Origin: Acanthosoma haemorrhoidale
Lineage: Eukaryota > Arthropoda > Insecta > Hemiptera > Acanthosomatidae
Direction: 5' to 3'
DNA length: 64,000 nt
Assembly (NCBI GenBank): GCA_930367205.1
Contig: OV884012.1
Coordinates: 150,303,405-150,367,404, forward strand
Shown here: piece after piece, positions 25,136 to 36,462 of the stretch
Layout of the letters: the number at the start of each line of letters is the position of its first letter
How positions within the stretch are numbered: the stretch's first letter is position 1
The notes under the pieces: model-generated
The model's input: the letters and a program-made list of their open reading frames with translations, nothing else
Told to the model about the DNA's origin: nothing
Databases searched by the model: none
Made by a program: the position numbers and the translations under genes

Positions 25136-25966
25136 ATATCCACAGACGTTTACATTATAAACTAGACATTTGTGACGCAAATATTAATTAATTGGATCAT
25201 GACATACACGATTGCGATCTCATTCCCCTATAGTGGAAATAGTGGAAGAAAAGGTATTCATAGAGGCACTTGTAGGAATGACCCATCAAATAATTCCATT
25301 CATGCAGCGTTGAAGAGGAGGTTGGCGTGACCACTAGCGCTTTAGCCGTTCGGGCAGGTCATCGGAAACAGACAGAAAAGATAAGGATTTAATTAATAGG
25401 GTGGAGTGGCCGACGAGTGCACACGAGCCCCCAGCCTGAAGTACCTACTCATTCGAACGTTGTTATTTTTTTGATCAGCACCCTTACCTCACGAAACCAC
25501 AGATATGTTGTACCACAGATACAATTATTGTTCCATTAAAGTTTTTGAACTTCACTTAAATTTAATTTCGTTAGTGTTACAAACATTTCTGTTGTAATCG
25601 GGAGGGTCCATTAATTAAGAGAAATATTTCCAGATTTATGATAAAATTGAATATATTTTGATCAAACCCAAGGGTAATCACCATTAAGTTCAGCTTTACA
25701 CCAAAAAATATTGTTCTGAAGTAAAAATAATTACATAAAATAACCCCCTCCTTTTAAATTACCACATAAAATCTATGATATGTTATGATTTTTCCAAACA
25801 CCTGCTTTCTATTTGCAGCATAAAATAAAGTCCTACTTTAAATATATATTTTTATTGAACACAAAATGTTCGGAAATTTGGTTATAGGTATAATATTAAA
25901 TATTATAATGATCTTTTATACCAATGTTAATAAAGAAATAATTACGAAACAAAAAGAAACAGTAAG
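25136..25966. other. Unannotated interval after the satellite
   Basis: AT-rich. No satellite remnants beyond the partial unit, no recognised elements. Confidence 0.5.
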
Positions 25967-26740
25967 GTGAAATGAAACAGTACCTTGGCAAGCCAATGTG
26001 CGATAGAGAGATATACAACACAAGGGCTCTCATATAACTCCTTCAATGCTGAAGGTTTCAAATGCGTTGAAGAAAAGGCAATCATACCCGCAAATCTGAG
26101 AAGGTGGTCTTCTTCAGAAACTAACAGATATAGAAATAATTGGGCATACTTAAAAAGTGTCCACCGCTTCCGCTGTCAACGTCTAACAAGGGTGAAGTGT
26201 AATGATGCAGAATTTCAGCCAACCAGTCACAGAGTCCCACAAGGGCCAGTTTTGAGCCCATGTCTGTACAATGTAAAAATTAACGGTGTAGTTAGCCTGT
26301 AGCATGATCAGGAAGATATTCCCGGAATCAGAACACTACATTGTGCCAGACGACCAAATAATATGAACAACCAGCAATTGCATGGCGATGAGCCATGGCT
26401 GAACAACGACGCTATTGGAAAAATACACAAATAGGTCTTAAAAACCATTTGGAAATAAATAGCCATAAGCAGTAAGTATGATAATGTCTTAGTGCTCAAA
26501 ACCTGTTCTGATGTATATACTTTTAGCATTCTTCTGGATAACCAGTTCAGATGGAAAAGTTTAGAAGGATTAGGGAGTGAACAGATTAAATTTGTTAAAG
26601 TAGTTTGCATACAAGTAGCAAAGAAGGGTTGTTTGCTCTTAAAATATAAAACATCAGTCCAGCTTATAACTCGGACGAGAATTACTTTCAGCTATTCTCA
26701 GCACTCTCAAAAAGCACTCTCAGACCATTATATGTAGAAA
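25967..26740 (+). pseudogene. Non-LTR reverse transcriptase relic, not J1-J3
   Basis: The peptide HRVPQGPVLSPCLYNVKING (about 26223-26285) matches the conserved G-VPQGSVLGPLLYN-YIND block of non-LTR reverse transcriptases. About 240 bp later FSILLDNQFRWKS matches the FLGI-LD--L-WK block near the end of the domain. The catalytic FADD box between them is not visible, and the frames are broken. The first 172 bp (25967-26138) recur as a direct repeat at 27231-27396. The clade cannot be assigned by eye. Confidence 0.7.
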
Positions 26741-27230
26741 ATAAAGCCTTGAAGCTGTTACATCTACTGCTAAATCCACCCCCGCGTCAGCCGACGATCG
26801 CTTAAATGTGGGATATAACCGATGCAAAGCCAAGTCAGGTCCCTGTAGCTGAGACGTCATAACAAGGAGCTGACACCGGAAGCTAAGAGTTGTTGCCAGA
26901 AAAACAATAAATGCAACTTTTATTAATAATTATTAAATTAATTTACAAGGGTAGCTTCATATAAAACCCAGACATTTGTGCACACCTTGATCAAGTAAAT
27001 GCCTGAGCGGGGGTGTTTTGAAAGGAAATACCTGCATTTCCTAAAATCTAAGGGATCAAATTTGACGAAAAATTAAAGGATATACTATGAGAGCTAAAGC
27101 AATTGATTAAGAGCTGACCAATTTGATACTTTTGGCTGATTCTCAGGCTCATATGGATGGTTTCAAGCACATAAAAATATGTTAATACCATTCTCATGGA
27201 AGCTGGAGACATACGAGGTACATAATATAG
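26741..27230. other. Unannotated interval
   Basis: Contains a GC-richer patch at 26770-26890 without recognisable content. It separates the two direct repeats. Confidence 0.4.
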
Positions 27231-27580
27231 AGTGAAATGAAACAGTACCTTGGCAAGCAAATGTATGATAGAGAGATATTACAACACTCATATAACTCCT
27301 TCAACGCTGAAGGTTTCAAATGCGTCGAAGAAAAGGCAATCACACCGGTAAATCTGAGGAGGAGGTCTTCTTCAGAAACTAACAGATATAGAAATATCTG
27401 TTACTCGTACATCTTCAGTCTTTCGATGGGTGTCAGTTGTAGGATGAATAATGAACACCATCCCTACACATTTCTAACCCTTGGCTCTGCTAAACAAATC
27501 ATTAACATCTCGTTTAAAGTATAACAACAATGGTGATGCTTGCTAGCCAATTCGTAAAAAAAAAAAAAAAAAAAAAAAAA
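27231..27580 (+). mobile_element. Second copy of the 25967 repeat, ending in poly(A)
   Basis: Positions 27231-27396 repeat 25967-26138 at roughly 90% identity (AACAGTACCTTGGCAAGC, GGTTTCAAATGCGT, GGTCTTCTTCAGAAACTAAC). Unlike the first copy, the sequence then leaves the reverse transcriptase relic and runs to a pure 25-base A tract at 27556-27580. The tract suggests a retrotransposed transcript, but linkage of repeat and tail in one insertion is inference. Confidence 0.55.
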
Positions 27581-27660
27581 GATAAATAAGATTTAAAAAA
27601 TATTTTAAATACATCAAAATATTGTTTTAATACTGTTAACGCGATTACGCTTAAGACAAC

Positions 27661-28352
27661 AACAACTTTACTATGATAAAATTAACATCTGCCTCATTGG
27701 GCAATTGTGATAAATAATCTCATTCATAACAATTTTACAATTTTCATTCACTCGCTCATTCATACAGTAGATACAAACAGCCCAGAGGCCTCCCCAAACC
27801 ACATGGTTGTGACCTCCCTCACGTGCGAAAGAGGAAGCGGAGTCTTGGGAAGTCACCCACGCTCCTTCGTCAGCCGCGTCATTGGATAATAGCCAGCGGA
27901 GGCTGACCAAGAGCGCGAGAGCCACATACGCTCAGGATATGATTGCAGAAACTGGCCATTGCCAGGACTCCCACTGTTAAGCATTTATAGCAGGCCACGA
28001 GGCCACTGACGTTTTAGTCTCCGAGGAGGATTATAAGGAGTGGTGCAGTGCAATGACTGTGGTAGGGGATTAGGTTGGTTAGATAGGTTACTATGGAATT
28101 TTATGAACTTGGAAAGGATTAGTTCAAGAATGTACGGTATATTAAGATCCTTATGAAGGTTTTTGTTGTTGACGTAATAAGGGGCATTTTCTATTGTTGT
28201 CAGGGCTTTCGATTGAAAGGATTGGATACGCTTGATGTTCGACTTTTTTGCTGTCCCCCATAGCTCTTTCCGTACGCCCAGATTGGCTTAACTAAACTTT
28301 GTAGATTAGTAATTTATTTTCGAGGGACGGGATGTCCTTCGAAGTAGTCTGA
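27661..28352 (-). mobile_element. J1 non-LTR retrotransposon, 5'-truncated
   Basis: Minus strand: coding from about 28352 (LENKLLIYKV block, then KSNIKRIQSFQS, then NAPYYVNNKNLHKDLNIPYI), 3' UTR, hairpin GCCCAATGAGGC and an AGTAAAG end at 27666. Frames carry scattered stops. Truncated at the CAGACTACTTCGAAGGACAT block, near where the 1735 copy starts. Confidence 0.85.
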
Positions 28353-29189
28353 CGTGATTACAATATTTCAAGAAGACACTCCAGTACACCCGGCCACTGG
28401 TGGTTGCGAATGATCATATCATTCAAAAAGTCCCAAGATTTAATATCCACTCAGAGTGGAGTTGTGTATATACTGCACGACACGGAGGGAATGAATGGGA
28501 TTATATCTGTTTGACCCTGGAGCGATAATGCAGCTTAGCCTGTGTAGCGGGTAATGGCATTCGAGCACAAGTGCGCCGCCCTAATTGCTTTAGATGTATC
28601 AAAGGCTAGTTAGCAGATGGGTTTGCCTTACTCTGTCCGCTAATCACTGTCTCTATAATGCGCCAATACGGTTAATATATTTTTATTGTGATAATGGATA
28701 AATGGATTTATTGCCGATTGATGGGAACCGATAGCATTGATTTACCGACCATCTGCTTACAAGTACGCTCTTGTCTGCTGACAGGGTGATACTATCTCCA
28801 CTGAACTATCGCTGCCTAGCACTCACCGTTATAATATAATTTTCAGAACGGGTCATAACCAATAAAAAATATAATAATAATCGGCTTTCCATTACTTTTT
28901 TAGGGTTTTTTCAATTCAAAACCAGAAACCACTGTTTTCGCCCCTGTGTTTGACTGAGTAATTCTGAGTACCGTGTTAGACATGAAAAATACAGCTAATT
29001 CCATGAGAATAATAAGGGCCATTAATTGACTAGTAATGAAGAAATAAATAATTTGTTGTACGAGAAAATATGTGTATCATGTTAGAATGTCAAATTAAGA
29101 ATCGCGACTTCCTGTTTAGAAACCTGTGTTTCAACTTCCTGTCAGTCCTGAGAATCTATCTATATCTATCTATGTCCTTATTGTTAAAC
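28353..29189. other. Unannotated interval
   Basis: Mixed composition, nothing recognised. The missing left terminal repeat of the next element may lie here. Confidence 0.4.
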
Positions 29190-29896
29190 ATTATCTCAAA
29201 AATAATAAAATTTTGGCGGCCGAATAGTCGGAATAGTGTTTTGACTTCATCAACTGTGAAGAGATTAATTGAAAAAAAATAGGCAGAGTGGATCAGTTGG
29301 AGACACTAAATACACTGATCGTTCAAAAACAAGCCGTTTAAATATCAATATCGAAGCAGTGCGTGAGAGTGTTGTTGAAATCCAGGAACATCAATGTGGC
29401 GTCTTAAACACAGTTCTTTGTGCCGAAATTGGATGATATTGGTGTGGCCAACATGTGGTTTCAACAAGATGGTGCCACATGCCATGCAGCCCATGAAACA
29501 ATTCAAATACTGCATGAGACATTTCCAGGTCGTGTACTCTCTTGTTTCGGTGATCAGAATTGGCCCACTAGATCGTGCGATTTAACACCTTTAGATCTCT
29601 TTTTATGGGGTTATTTGAAGTCAAAGGTGTATGTCAACAAGCCCACATCTACCCGTGCATTCAAAGAGGAAATTCAACGCTGCATCAACCACATTTATGC
29701 CAAATGGTCATGGAAAATTTTGACAAAAGCGTGCGTATGTGCCAGCAAAGTCATGGAGACCATTTGCCCGATGTGTTATTCCATAAATAACAGTATCTTA
29801 TTTACTTTATAGTTCAATAAAAAAATAAGAACAAAAATACTAAAAACTGTGTTTTCTATTTAAATCAAATCTTGCATTAATTCTGGGACACCCATT
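29190..29896 (+). mobile_element. mariner-related DD41D-type transposon relic
   Basis: N-terminal pieces: TSSTVKRLIEK (29220-29280) and, in another frame, TSRLNINIEAVRESVVEIQE, both typical of a mariner paired-like DNA-binding region. A large deletion then joins to the catalytic C-terminus (next entry). The 3' end CTGGGACACCC at 29882-29892 looks like a terminal repeat of this group. I could not find its partner upstream, so the left border is uncertain. Confidence 0.75.
29420..29812 (+). pseudogene. DD41D-type transposase, C-terminal fragment
   Basis: Open for about 130 codons. WFQQDGATCHAAHETIQILH holds the second catalytic Asp; RSCDLTPLDLFLWGYLKSKV holds the third. By my count 41 residues lie between them, the DD41D spacing of rosa/visitor-like elements, unlike the DD34D element at 3485-4384. 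A frame change after INHIYAKW leaves the original C-terminus (HLCQMVMENFDKSVRMCQQS) readable in another frame. The first Asp is deleted. Non-functional. Confidence 0.8.
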
Positions 29897-29992
29897 ATAT
29901 ATATAGGCAGGATTCCTGGCAAACATAATCAAGTTGGAGTTGATCTAAACGGTGTTATGTGTATAATCATAGAGCTAGATACATCCTATAGA

Positions 29993-30744
29993 ATATAGTA
30001 GGTATGAATGAGAACAGCTATCACATAAAATAGAAAAAGTACGACACAGGTCTTACCGGCTTTCGCACTTGCTAACTTCACTCAACCTGTCGCTTTGTCT
30101 CAAACTGATAAATGTGTCCTCCGGCCAGCTCTACTGTACGGTTCCCTCATATTTACCAAATTGACTAACAATACAGTCAAATGTTTCCAACATTTCCAGA
30201 ATGGGATCATGCGAAAAGTGGTCCGACATACCTCTCTCGAGAGGTAAAAGAACGCTGACCTGCACCCGTTGCTTGGAGTGCTTCTGTGGGTGAGTTCATC
30301 CACTGGAGACACATTAAGTTTTTTGACTCATTGCAGCACCTAACCAACCCAGTTTTTTTACACTATGATCCCACCACCCCTCCTGCATCGAGGGCAACAA
30401 ACTGTCGGGAGAAAATTTGTTTAAGAATTAGTATGCAAGTTAGTTTTAAGTTTGATCAAAAAGCCCCATCACCTTTATTAGAGTCAGTTCAGTCCAGTCA
30501 CGTATGATGTGTATCTTTATACTTGTTTATTTCATTATATAATTTTTATAAAATAAGAACACCTGTATATAATGTAGAGATGCTACAGGAAATACAAAAA
30601 TAATTTGTAAATAGATTCGCATGAAGATCTGTAATTATTTATAATTATCTGTGAATTTAATGGGGCTAGGAAGAAAAAAAAACAGTTATCACAATTACTT
30701 ATTGCCCAATAAGGCATATTGTAATTTTATCATAATAAAGTTTT
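29993..30744 (+). mobile_element. J1 3' tail split by a nested J2
   Basis: A short J1 3' UTR piece (about 29993-30025, GGTATGAATGAGAACAGC) continues after the J2 insertion at 30681-30744 with ATCACAATTACTTATTGCCC, the GCCCAATAAGGC hairpin and ATAATAAAG. Together they make a normal J1 terminus interrupted by J2. Confidence 0.85.
30026..30680 (+). mobile_element. J2 non-LTR retrotransposon nested in J1
   Basis: Plus strand, from AAAATAGAAAAAGTACGACA to a short poly(A) tract at 30673-30680. It is flanked by 13-bp direct repeats AACAGCTATCACA (30013-30025) and AACAGTTATCACA (30681-30693), one mismatch: a target-site duplication of J1 sequence. The coding part (to about 30415) has the RHIKFFDSLQHLTNPVF block and several frame breaks. 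Truncated at nearly the same J2 position as the copy at 37655. Confidence 0.92.
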
Positions 30745-31937
30745 TAAATAAGTAAAGAATATAATAGAAATTTTTTCGGCAACATGGTTATTGTTTGGAT
30801 GTCATTCAAATGGCGGTAGTGTTTTAGTAAACAGAATGAAAGTGAATGAAACAACTTTCACCCCTAAAAGGGAGAGCATAAGGGGCAAACCCCTTATACA
30901 TACACAGTAACAATACTACCTGGCCCTTTTCAGTTGGATGAGGTGAATATCACCATCGCTGACAATGAGGCCGGTCGGTATTGGCTATGTGACACAAAGA
31001 GTACTGTTCTGAGAGGGGCGCCGAGATCCGACTCAGTGACTCTATTTTTTGTTGCCACATTGCCGTCGGAGCTATTGACAATCCTGTCAGGCCTCAGCCT
31101 ACCGTGACCTGTTTTTTAAGGACTGTCATCGCTGTCAGTAGGATTTACACTTCCGTCTGCCCCAGCTGCCAGCCCCCGATGTGAGGGCACTCGTTCAAAG
31201 AGGATAGCTCGTCATCGGAAAGCCCTGGGTGGATTACTCCTCCAGCAGAGCTTTATCCCAAACTTCTCTGTGATGGGAAATATTTTGTATGAGTCGCTGG
31301 GAATAATGGTTTAGTTTTTGTTTCTGGTGCATAGTGTAATATTCATCTTAATAATTTTAAAATAGTAAATAAAATAGTAAAGTATAATCTATTTTCTATC
31401 TATTAATTCTCTAATCGTATTTAGGCAATAGGTGACTATGATAATGTTGTACAATCAAGCCACCATCATCATACACTTTATAACACACGAATATAGCCTC
31501 TTTGGATGTGACACTGCAGACATTGTAACAATGACCGTTTATTTCAAGTCGATCAAGATCAAGAACGTTGCTCAGAAATCAGACATGAGGTCCTCGATTT
31601 CAGGAGATTATGTTACATCAATGAGCAACTCTTGAAAGAATATCAATTTCTTTGGACAAATTAGTTTGTTTAGTGACAGCCCAAATGCATATGGCAAAAA
31701 GCTGCTAAATAAATGGAAATTAGAAACCTACTCTGCTTTGTATTTACTTAGCTAGATGACACTGAGGCAAATTAAATTTTAACCAACCTCAAACTTTAGT
31801 CGTATAACTTTTTATTTTATTGTTCTTTTGAAACGAAAACACACTTTCTTCTGGGACATCCCCTCCGCCCCCCCCCCCATAAGTAAAGAACAAATAAGCA
31901 TATCTGGCTTACAAAAAAATATAACTTAACTAAACAC
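30745..31937. other. Unannotated interval with a possible gag-like ORF
   Basis: From about 30879 to 31106 one plus-strand frame is open for about 76 codons without an ATG (VTILPGPFQLDEVNITIADN ... SVTLFFVATLPSELLTILSG). The last part vaguely recalls Ty3/Gypsy gag (F-VA-LP-EL). Weak. The region is GC-richer than its surroundings. The rest is AT-rich and unrecognised. Confidence 0.3.
31927..31937 (+). repeat. Target-site duplication of J1, left
   Basis: TAACTAAACAC, identical to 33299-33309. Confidence 0.9.
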
Positions 31938-33298
31938 ACCGAACGACGCACTTTCCTCTTCTCTGGAAACATTCCATTATTGTCCTATTCGCCAAACCCG
32001 GTAAACCACCCAATGACGCCTCATCTTACCGTCCAATTAGCCTACTCCCTATCTTCTCAAAAATATTTGAGAAACTCCTACTAAAAAGACAATTGTTGAA
32101 TCCAAAAACCTTTTTCCCACACACCAGTTTGGTTTCCGCCAACGACATTCCACTGCTCAACAAGGCCTTCGCGTTGTTGATCACATTTCCTCAGCCCTTG
32201 AAACCAAACAGTATTGCACTGCTGCCTTTCTCGATATAGCTCAAGCTTTTGACAGGGTTTGGCACGCAGGTTTGCTCTACAAGCTCAAAAGACATTTACC
32301 ACAGACCCTTTTCCTAATCCTACAGTCCTACCTTTCAAACCGCTTCTTCCAAGTCCGCTGTGGTTTATAATACTCTAACTACTACCCCATAAGTGCAGGA
32401 GTTCCACAGGGCAGTGTCCTAGCCCCCATCCTCTATAACCTATACACCGCTGATGTCCCATCTACTCCCAATACCTTCTTGGCCACATTTGCAGATGACA
32501 CTGCAGTCTTGTCATCCAACCCAGACCCCGACATAGTATCCCATAACCTTCAAAACACCTTGACGAGATCGAGTATTGGCGCAATCAATGGCGGATCAAA
32601 GTTAATGAAGCAAAATGCTCCCACATTACCTTCACCCTTTGTCGCAAGACTTGTCCACTAGTTTATTTTAATTCTATTCTCTCCCTGTAACCGAGACAGT
32701 ACGGTACTTAGGCTTCCATCTCGACAAAAGACTGACCTGGAACCCACATACGAGACTAAAAAGACAAGAACTAAACAGACGCTTTGGACAACTGTACAGA
32801 CTACTTCAAAGGACATCCCATCTCTCAATAGAAAATAAACTACTAATCTACAAAGTTATACTTAAACCAATCTGGACATCCGGAATAGAGCTATGGGGGA
32901 CAGCAAAAAAGTCGAACATCAAGCGTATCCAATCCTTTCAATCCAAAGTCCTAAGAACAATAGTAAATGCCCCTTATTATGTCAGCAACAAAACACTTCA
33001 TAACGACCTTAATATACCCTACATTCTAGAACTCATCCCTTCCAAGTTTATGAAATTCCACAGTAGCCTTTCCAACCACCCTAATCCTGTAGCACAGTTT
33101 TTGCACTGCGCCACTCATCCTCGGAGACTATAATCGCGTGACAGTGGGAGTCCTGGCAATGACCAGTTTCTCCAATCATGCCCTATTGTATGAATGAGCG
33201 AGTGAATGATGACTGTAAATATTGTATGAATGAGATCATTTATTTGTATTATTATTGCCTTATAAAAGGCAGATTGTAATTATTGCACAATAAAGAAC
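31938..33298 (+). mobile_element. J1 non-LTR retrotransposon, longest copy
   Basis: Bounded by perfect 11-bp duplications, so both ends are defined: 5'-truncated at 31938, 3' terminus AATAAAGAAC at 33298. Length 1,361 bp; Jockey-type elements are usually 4-5 kb, so ORF1 and the endonuclease are missing. It carries the reverse transcriptase region described in the next entry, an internally shortened 3' UTR and a GCCTTATAAAAGGC hairpin at about 33257-33270. It shares the hairpin subtype with the copies at 1-442 and 56612-56695. Confidence 0.95.
31965..33140 (+). pseudogene. J1 reverse transcriptase pseudogene
   Basis: Blocks in order: SIIVLFAKPGKPPNDASSYR and PISLLPIFSKIFEKLLLKR (reverse transcriptase entry), FLDIAQAFDRVWHAGLLYKL at about 32228 (first catalytic Asp), GVPQGSVLAPILYNLYTADV at 32398, TFADDTAVLSSNPDPDI at 32485 (FADD catalytic pair intact), then RRFGQLYRLLQRTSH, IELWGTAKKSNIKRIQSFQS and SNKTLHNDLNIPYILELIPS. 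There are frameshifts between blocks and at least one stop (TAA near 32368). Reverse transcriptase motifs remain recognisable, but no continuous protein exists. Confidence 0.92.
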
Positions 33299-33309
33299 TA
33301 ACTAAACAC
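33299..33309 (+). repeat. Target-site duplication of J1, right
   Basis: TAACTAAACAC, identical to 31927-31937. Confidence 0.9.
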
Positions 33310-34142
33310 TGTAATAGGCCTATTAACTTACGTGACAACTTAAATAAACCAACAGGATAATATTGAAACAAAACACATAAATGGCTATACTGAGGCTGAC
33401 GAGCTCTCATCTGGTGTACCTACACAGGACAACCTTTTCCTGGTGAAAGACGGATCTTTTAAAAAATAATTTTTTGGCCCAGGCTCGACAAATAAGGATA
33501 AGGCTCAAACAAAGGTTTTCCTCCGCGGAGCGTTAAAGGCCAGTTTGAGTAGTAATATCCTGTGGCGCCGAAACGCTGGACTACTAAATGGCAGGCAGGG
33601 TTATAAACCAATCTATAGGGTGAAATCAAATGAGTCGGGCCGCTCACAAACCACTGAAACTGGGCGAACTTTACAATAATGTAACGAGTATTAAAAATGA
33701 ACAGTAAGTTCGAGATAGGAGGGGGGAAGATTTAACCAGTCGCTAGTACCCGGGTCTTCTTTGGCAGTCTCCTATACCCGGCATTCAGTCCTCGCGCGGT
33801 GCAGTCATCAGTTCTTTTCCGGCTACTTTTATGTCACCTTTGGTCTGTTTCTCCAGTCAGCCTCCAAGTTCACAATCTACATCAAAGATCCATACAACGT
33901 TGGGGTTAATTAGTATTATAGCTCTTTTACTCTAATATAATATACATATCAATAAATACTTCATTATATAATTAAGAATCATCAAGAAAGAATCAATTAA
34001 GAAACTATAATTAGCTAAAAGATATAATTTACAATGCAATTTTTAACCTTTCTTCCCTTTTTCTTTTTAAATCACCGTTCATTTTAATGCTGTACAATTG
34101 TATAATTATCATTCATGTATATTTAATAATTATTATTAACCA
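33310..34142. other. Unannotated interval
   Basis: GC-richer around 33370-33900 (with GTGGCGCCGAAAC at about 33560), AT-rich afterwards. Unrecognised; could be an LTR-type repeat, but it has no second copy here. Confidence 0.35.
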
Positions 34143-34713
34143 TCTTTATTATGACAAAATTACAATCTGCCTTATTGGGCAATAAGTAATAGGTAATAAG
34201 TAATTGTGATAAATGATCTTATTCATACCACATTTACAGTTTTTCATTCACTTGCTCATCCCCACGCTTTTCCGTCAGCCGCGTCACCGGATATGAGCCA
34301 GCGGAGGCCGACCAAGAGCGCTAGAGCCACATACGCTCAGGACATGATGGAAGAAACTGGTCATTGCCAGGACTCCCACTGTTGCGCATTTATAACAAGT
34401 CACGAGGCCAGTGCCGTTTTAGTCTCCGCGGAGGATTATAGGGATGAGTGGTGCAGTGCAATGACTGTGCTAGGGGATTAGGGTGGTTGGATAGGTTACT
34501 ATGGAATTTCATGAACTTGGAAGGGATGAGTTTGAGAATGTAAGGTATATCAAGATTGTTATGAAGGGTTTTGTTGCTGACATAAAAAGGGGCATTTATG
34601 TTCTCAGGACTTTTTATTGATAGGATTGGATACACTTGATGTTCGACTTATTGGCTGCCCTCCATAGCTCTATTCCGTATGTCCAGATTGGATTAAGTAT
34701 AACTTTGTAAGTC
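34143..34713 (-). mobile_element. J1 non-LTR retrotransposon, internally deleted
   Basis: Complement of a J1 3' end: hairpin GCCCAATAAGGC, 3' UTR missing about 100 bp near 34255-34265, then coding sequence to 34713 (SNKTLHNNLDIPYILKLIPS and upstream WTYGIELW block). Frames broken. Confidence 0.85.
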
Positions 34714-36395
34714 ATATATATATAGCACTACAATATATGGGATAAATTAAGTCTCCATAATATCGGATTAATAATCAATTAATATAATATCGGTCATCAA
34801 GTAAAAACGTTTTCAAGAGTGAGTGATATTCAAGTTCTACTCACAATAACTTTAATATGATTGGTTGTTGGCTATTGAATCTAATTGGTTATTTGGTTGG
34901 ATACACTACTCTCTTACATAAGTACTGGAATCATTTTTTTGTCAAGAGTAAAAGTGTACTTGGTGCTTATGCGGGGTATTCCACTACCACTGGCCAGCCA
35001 GTCCTTTACTCAACCGAGTTAACACTTGAAAAATTAAAGGGTGAGACCAGATCAAAGAGCCTCGAGGAGCACCTACTACCGGCTCGGACTCCTGCGGCTA
35101 CCTGCAGCATTTGCAAGTCACAGGTAGGACAGTGCGCCTTTGATATGGATGAGACGGCCGGCCACAGCTATCTGCATTAGCAGGCACATGTGCCGCCTCA
35201 GGGGCTGAGTTATTCAATTGTCGGGGGCCGGGGGCACAAGATTAAAGTGAACTCTGCCAGTGGAGAGGAGTATGTAGTTGGGATTAGCATATGTTTGACG
35301 GCTATTCAGCGCTACAATGCTCCCGGTATGGTCCGCAGGCGGGGGTGGAACAGTGAGCCCCGTCGACAATAGGGAGCCTCTTTTCATATTCATATCCGCT
35401 CATGCGGCTGCCTCCAGGTACCAGTCCGTTCAGGGGTGACTGTATCGACTTAATCAGATCAAACAAGCAAGAGACAAGACCATTGTAGAGAGTATCTTTG
35501 CACATATTATTTAACCACCTCCCTACGTCAAAGCATATATTTGAGTCGCATTATATCTTACCATTTAATCCAATTCTTACATTTCTTAGGAATATCATTC
35601 AGCTGATGATCAAAGAAATTATAAACAATTAACTATTGGAATCTATTGTTTTCTATGGTGTATACATTTGTATTACATTTTCTGTATTATTGTTAAATTA
35701 ATTGGAACTTTTCATGTCTTCCAGATACAGGAATGTGAAAACTCATAAACATGATATTAATGGCAGTTTTTATCTTTTATAGTTATTGTAATACTGTCAT
35801 GGAACTATGGCACATGATGCATATTTTATTTTACCCTCATATACTCGCCAGGTATGAAAGAAAACGCCTTTCTTTTGACAAAATCAAAGGATAGGCCGCT
35901 TACCTATGCGGTAAGATCAGCCCTTCAGCTTCCCGGTTAAAAAAGGAAACCAAGAAGGAGCTCGCCATTACTACTGTCCAAGACGCTCCCAAGGACATAT
36001 CTCTTACTTCCGGGACGAGGAAGGAGGTCGCCCATTCTGGGAGGACGCAGACTGAAGGCTTGGGGGATTCTGTCTTAAGGCACGCTATCAATGAAGACAC
36101 CACTGTATTCCTAAGCATAACTTGTAATAGTCAGTATACAAACCAATGTAAATATCAATAATTTTATTTAAGAGTTTAACCATTTTAAATAAAAACATAT
36201 CATATAGTATATTATATTTATACTAAAAAAATCCCTTCAATTGACCACCACGAAAATTACTAAGATAATTTAAGCTTGGATTAGAGCTAATTGGGGCAGG
36301 ATTAAATACAACCAATATTAAGTCAATTTTATTTTGCTATAACTTTATGTTAATGCAATTCACTTATAATTGTATAAAGTATTTAAAACTAATTG
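34714..36395. other. Unannotated interval with a 107-codon ORF
   Basis: ORF 34857-35180 (+) has a hydrophobic start and a C-terminal ATCSICKSQVGQCAFDMDE segment with a CxxC pair; I do not recognise it. A 72-codon minus ORF at 35900-36118 is also unknown. No splice context supports either. Confidence 0.35.
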
Positions 36396-36444
36396 TTGAA
36401 TAATTAAATGGCATCCCATTAAATTAAATATTTTAATTATTCAA
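36396..36444. repeat. 13-bp perfect inverted repeat
   Basis: Arms TTGAATAATTAAA (36396-36408) and TTTAATTATTCAA (36432-36444) around a 23-base loop. Could form a hairpin or be a minimal MITE-like relic. AT-rich, so chance is possible. Confidence 0.6.
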
Positions 36445-36462
36445 CTGGCGCATAGATGCGTG

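Noticed and set aside
34857..35180. 107-codon ORF with a CxxC pair as a gene
   Set aside because: No recognised domain, neighbours or splice sites. Kept only as a note in the interval entry.
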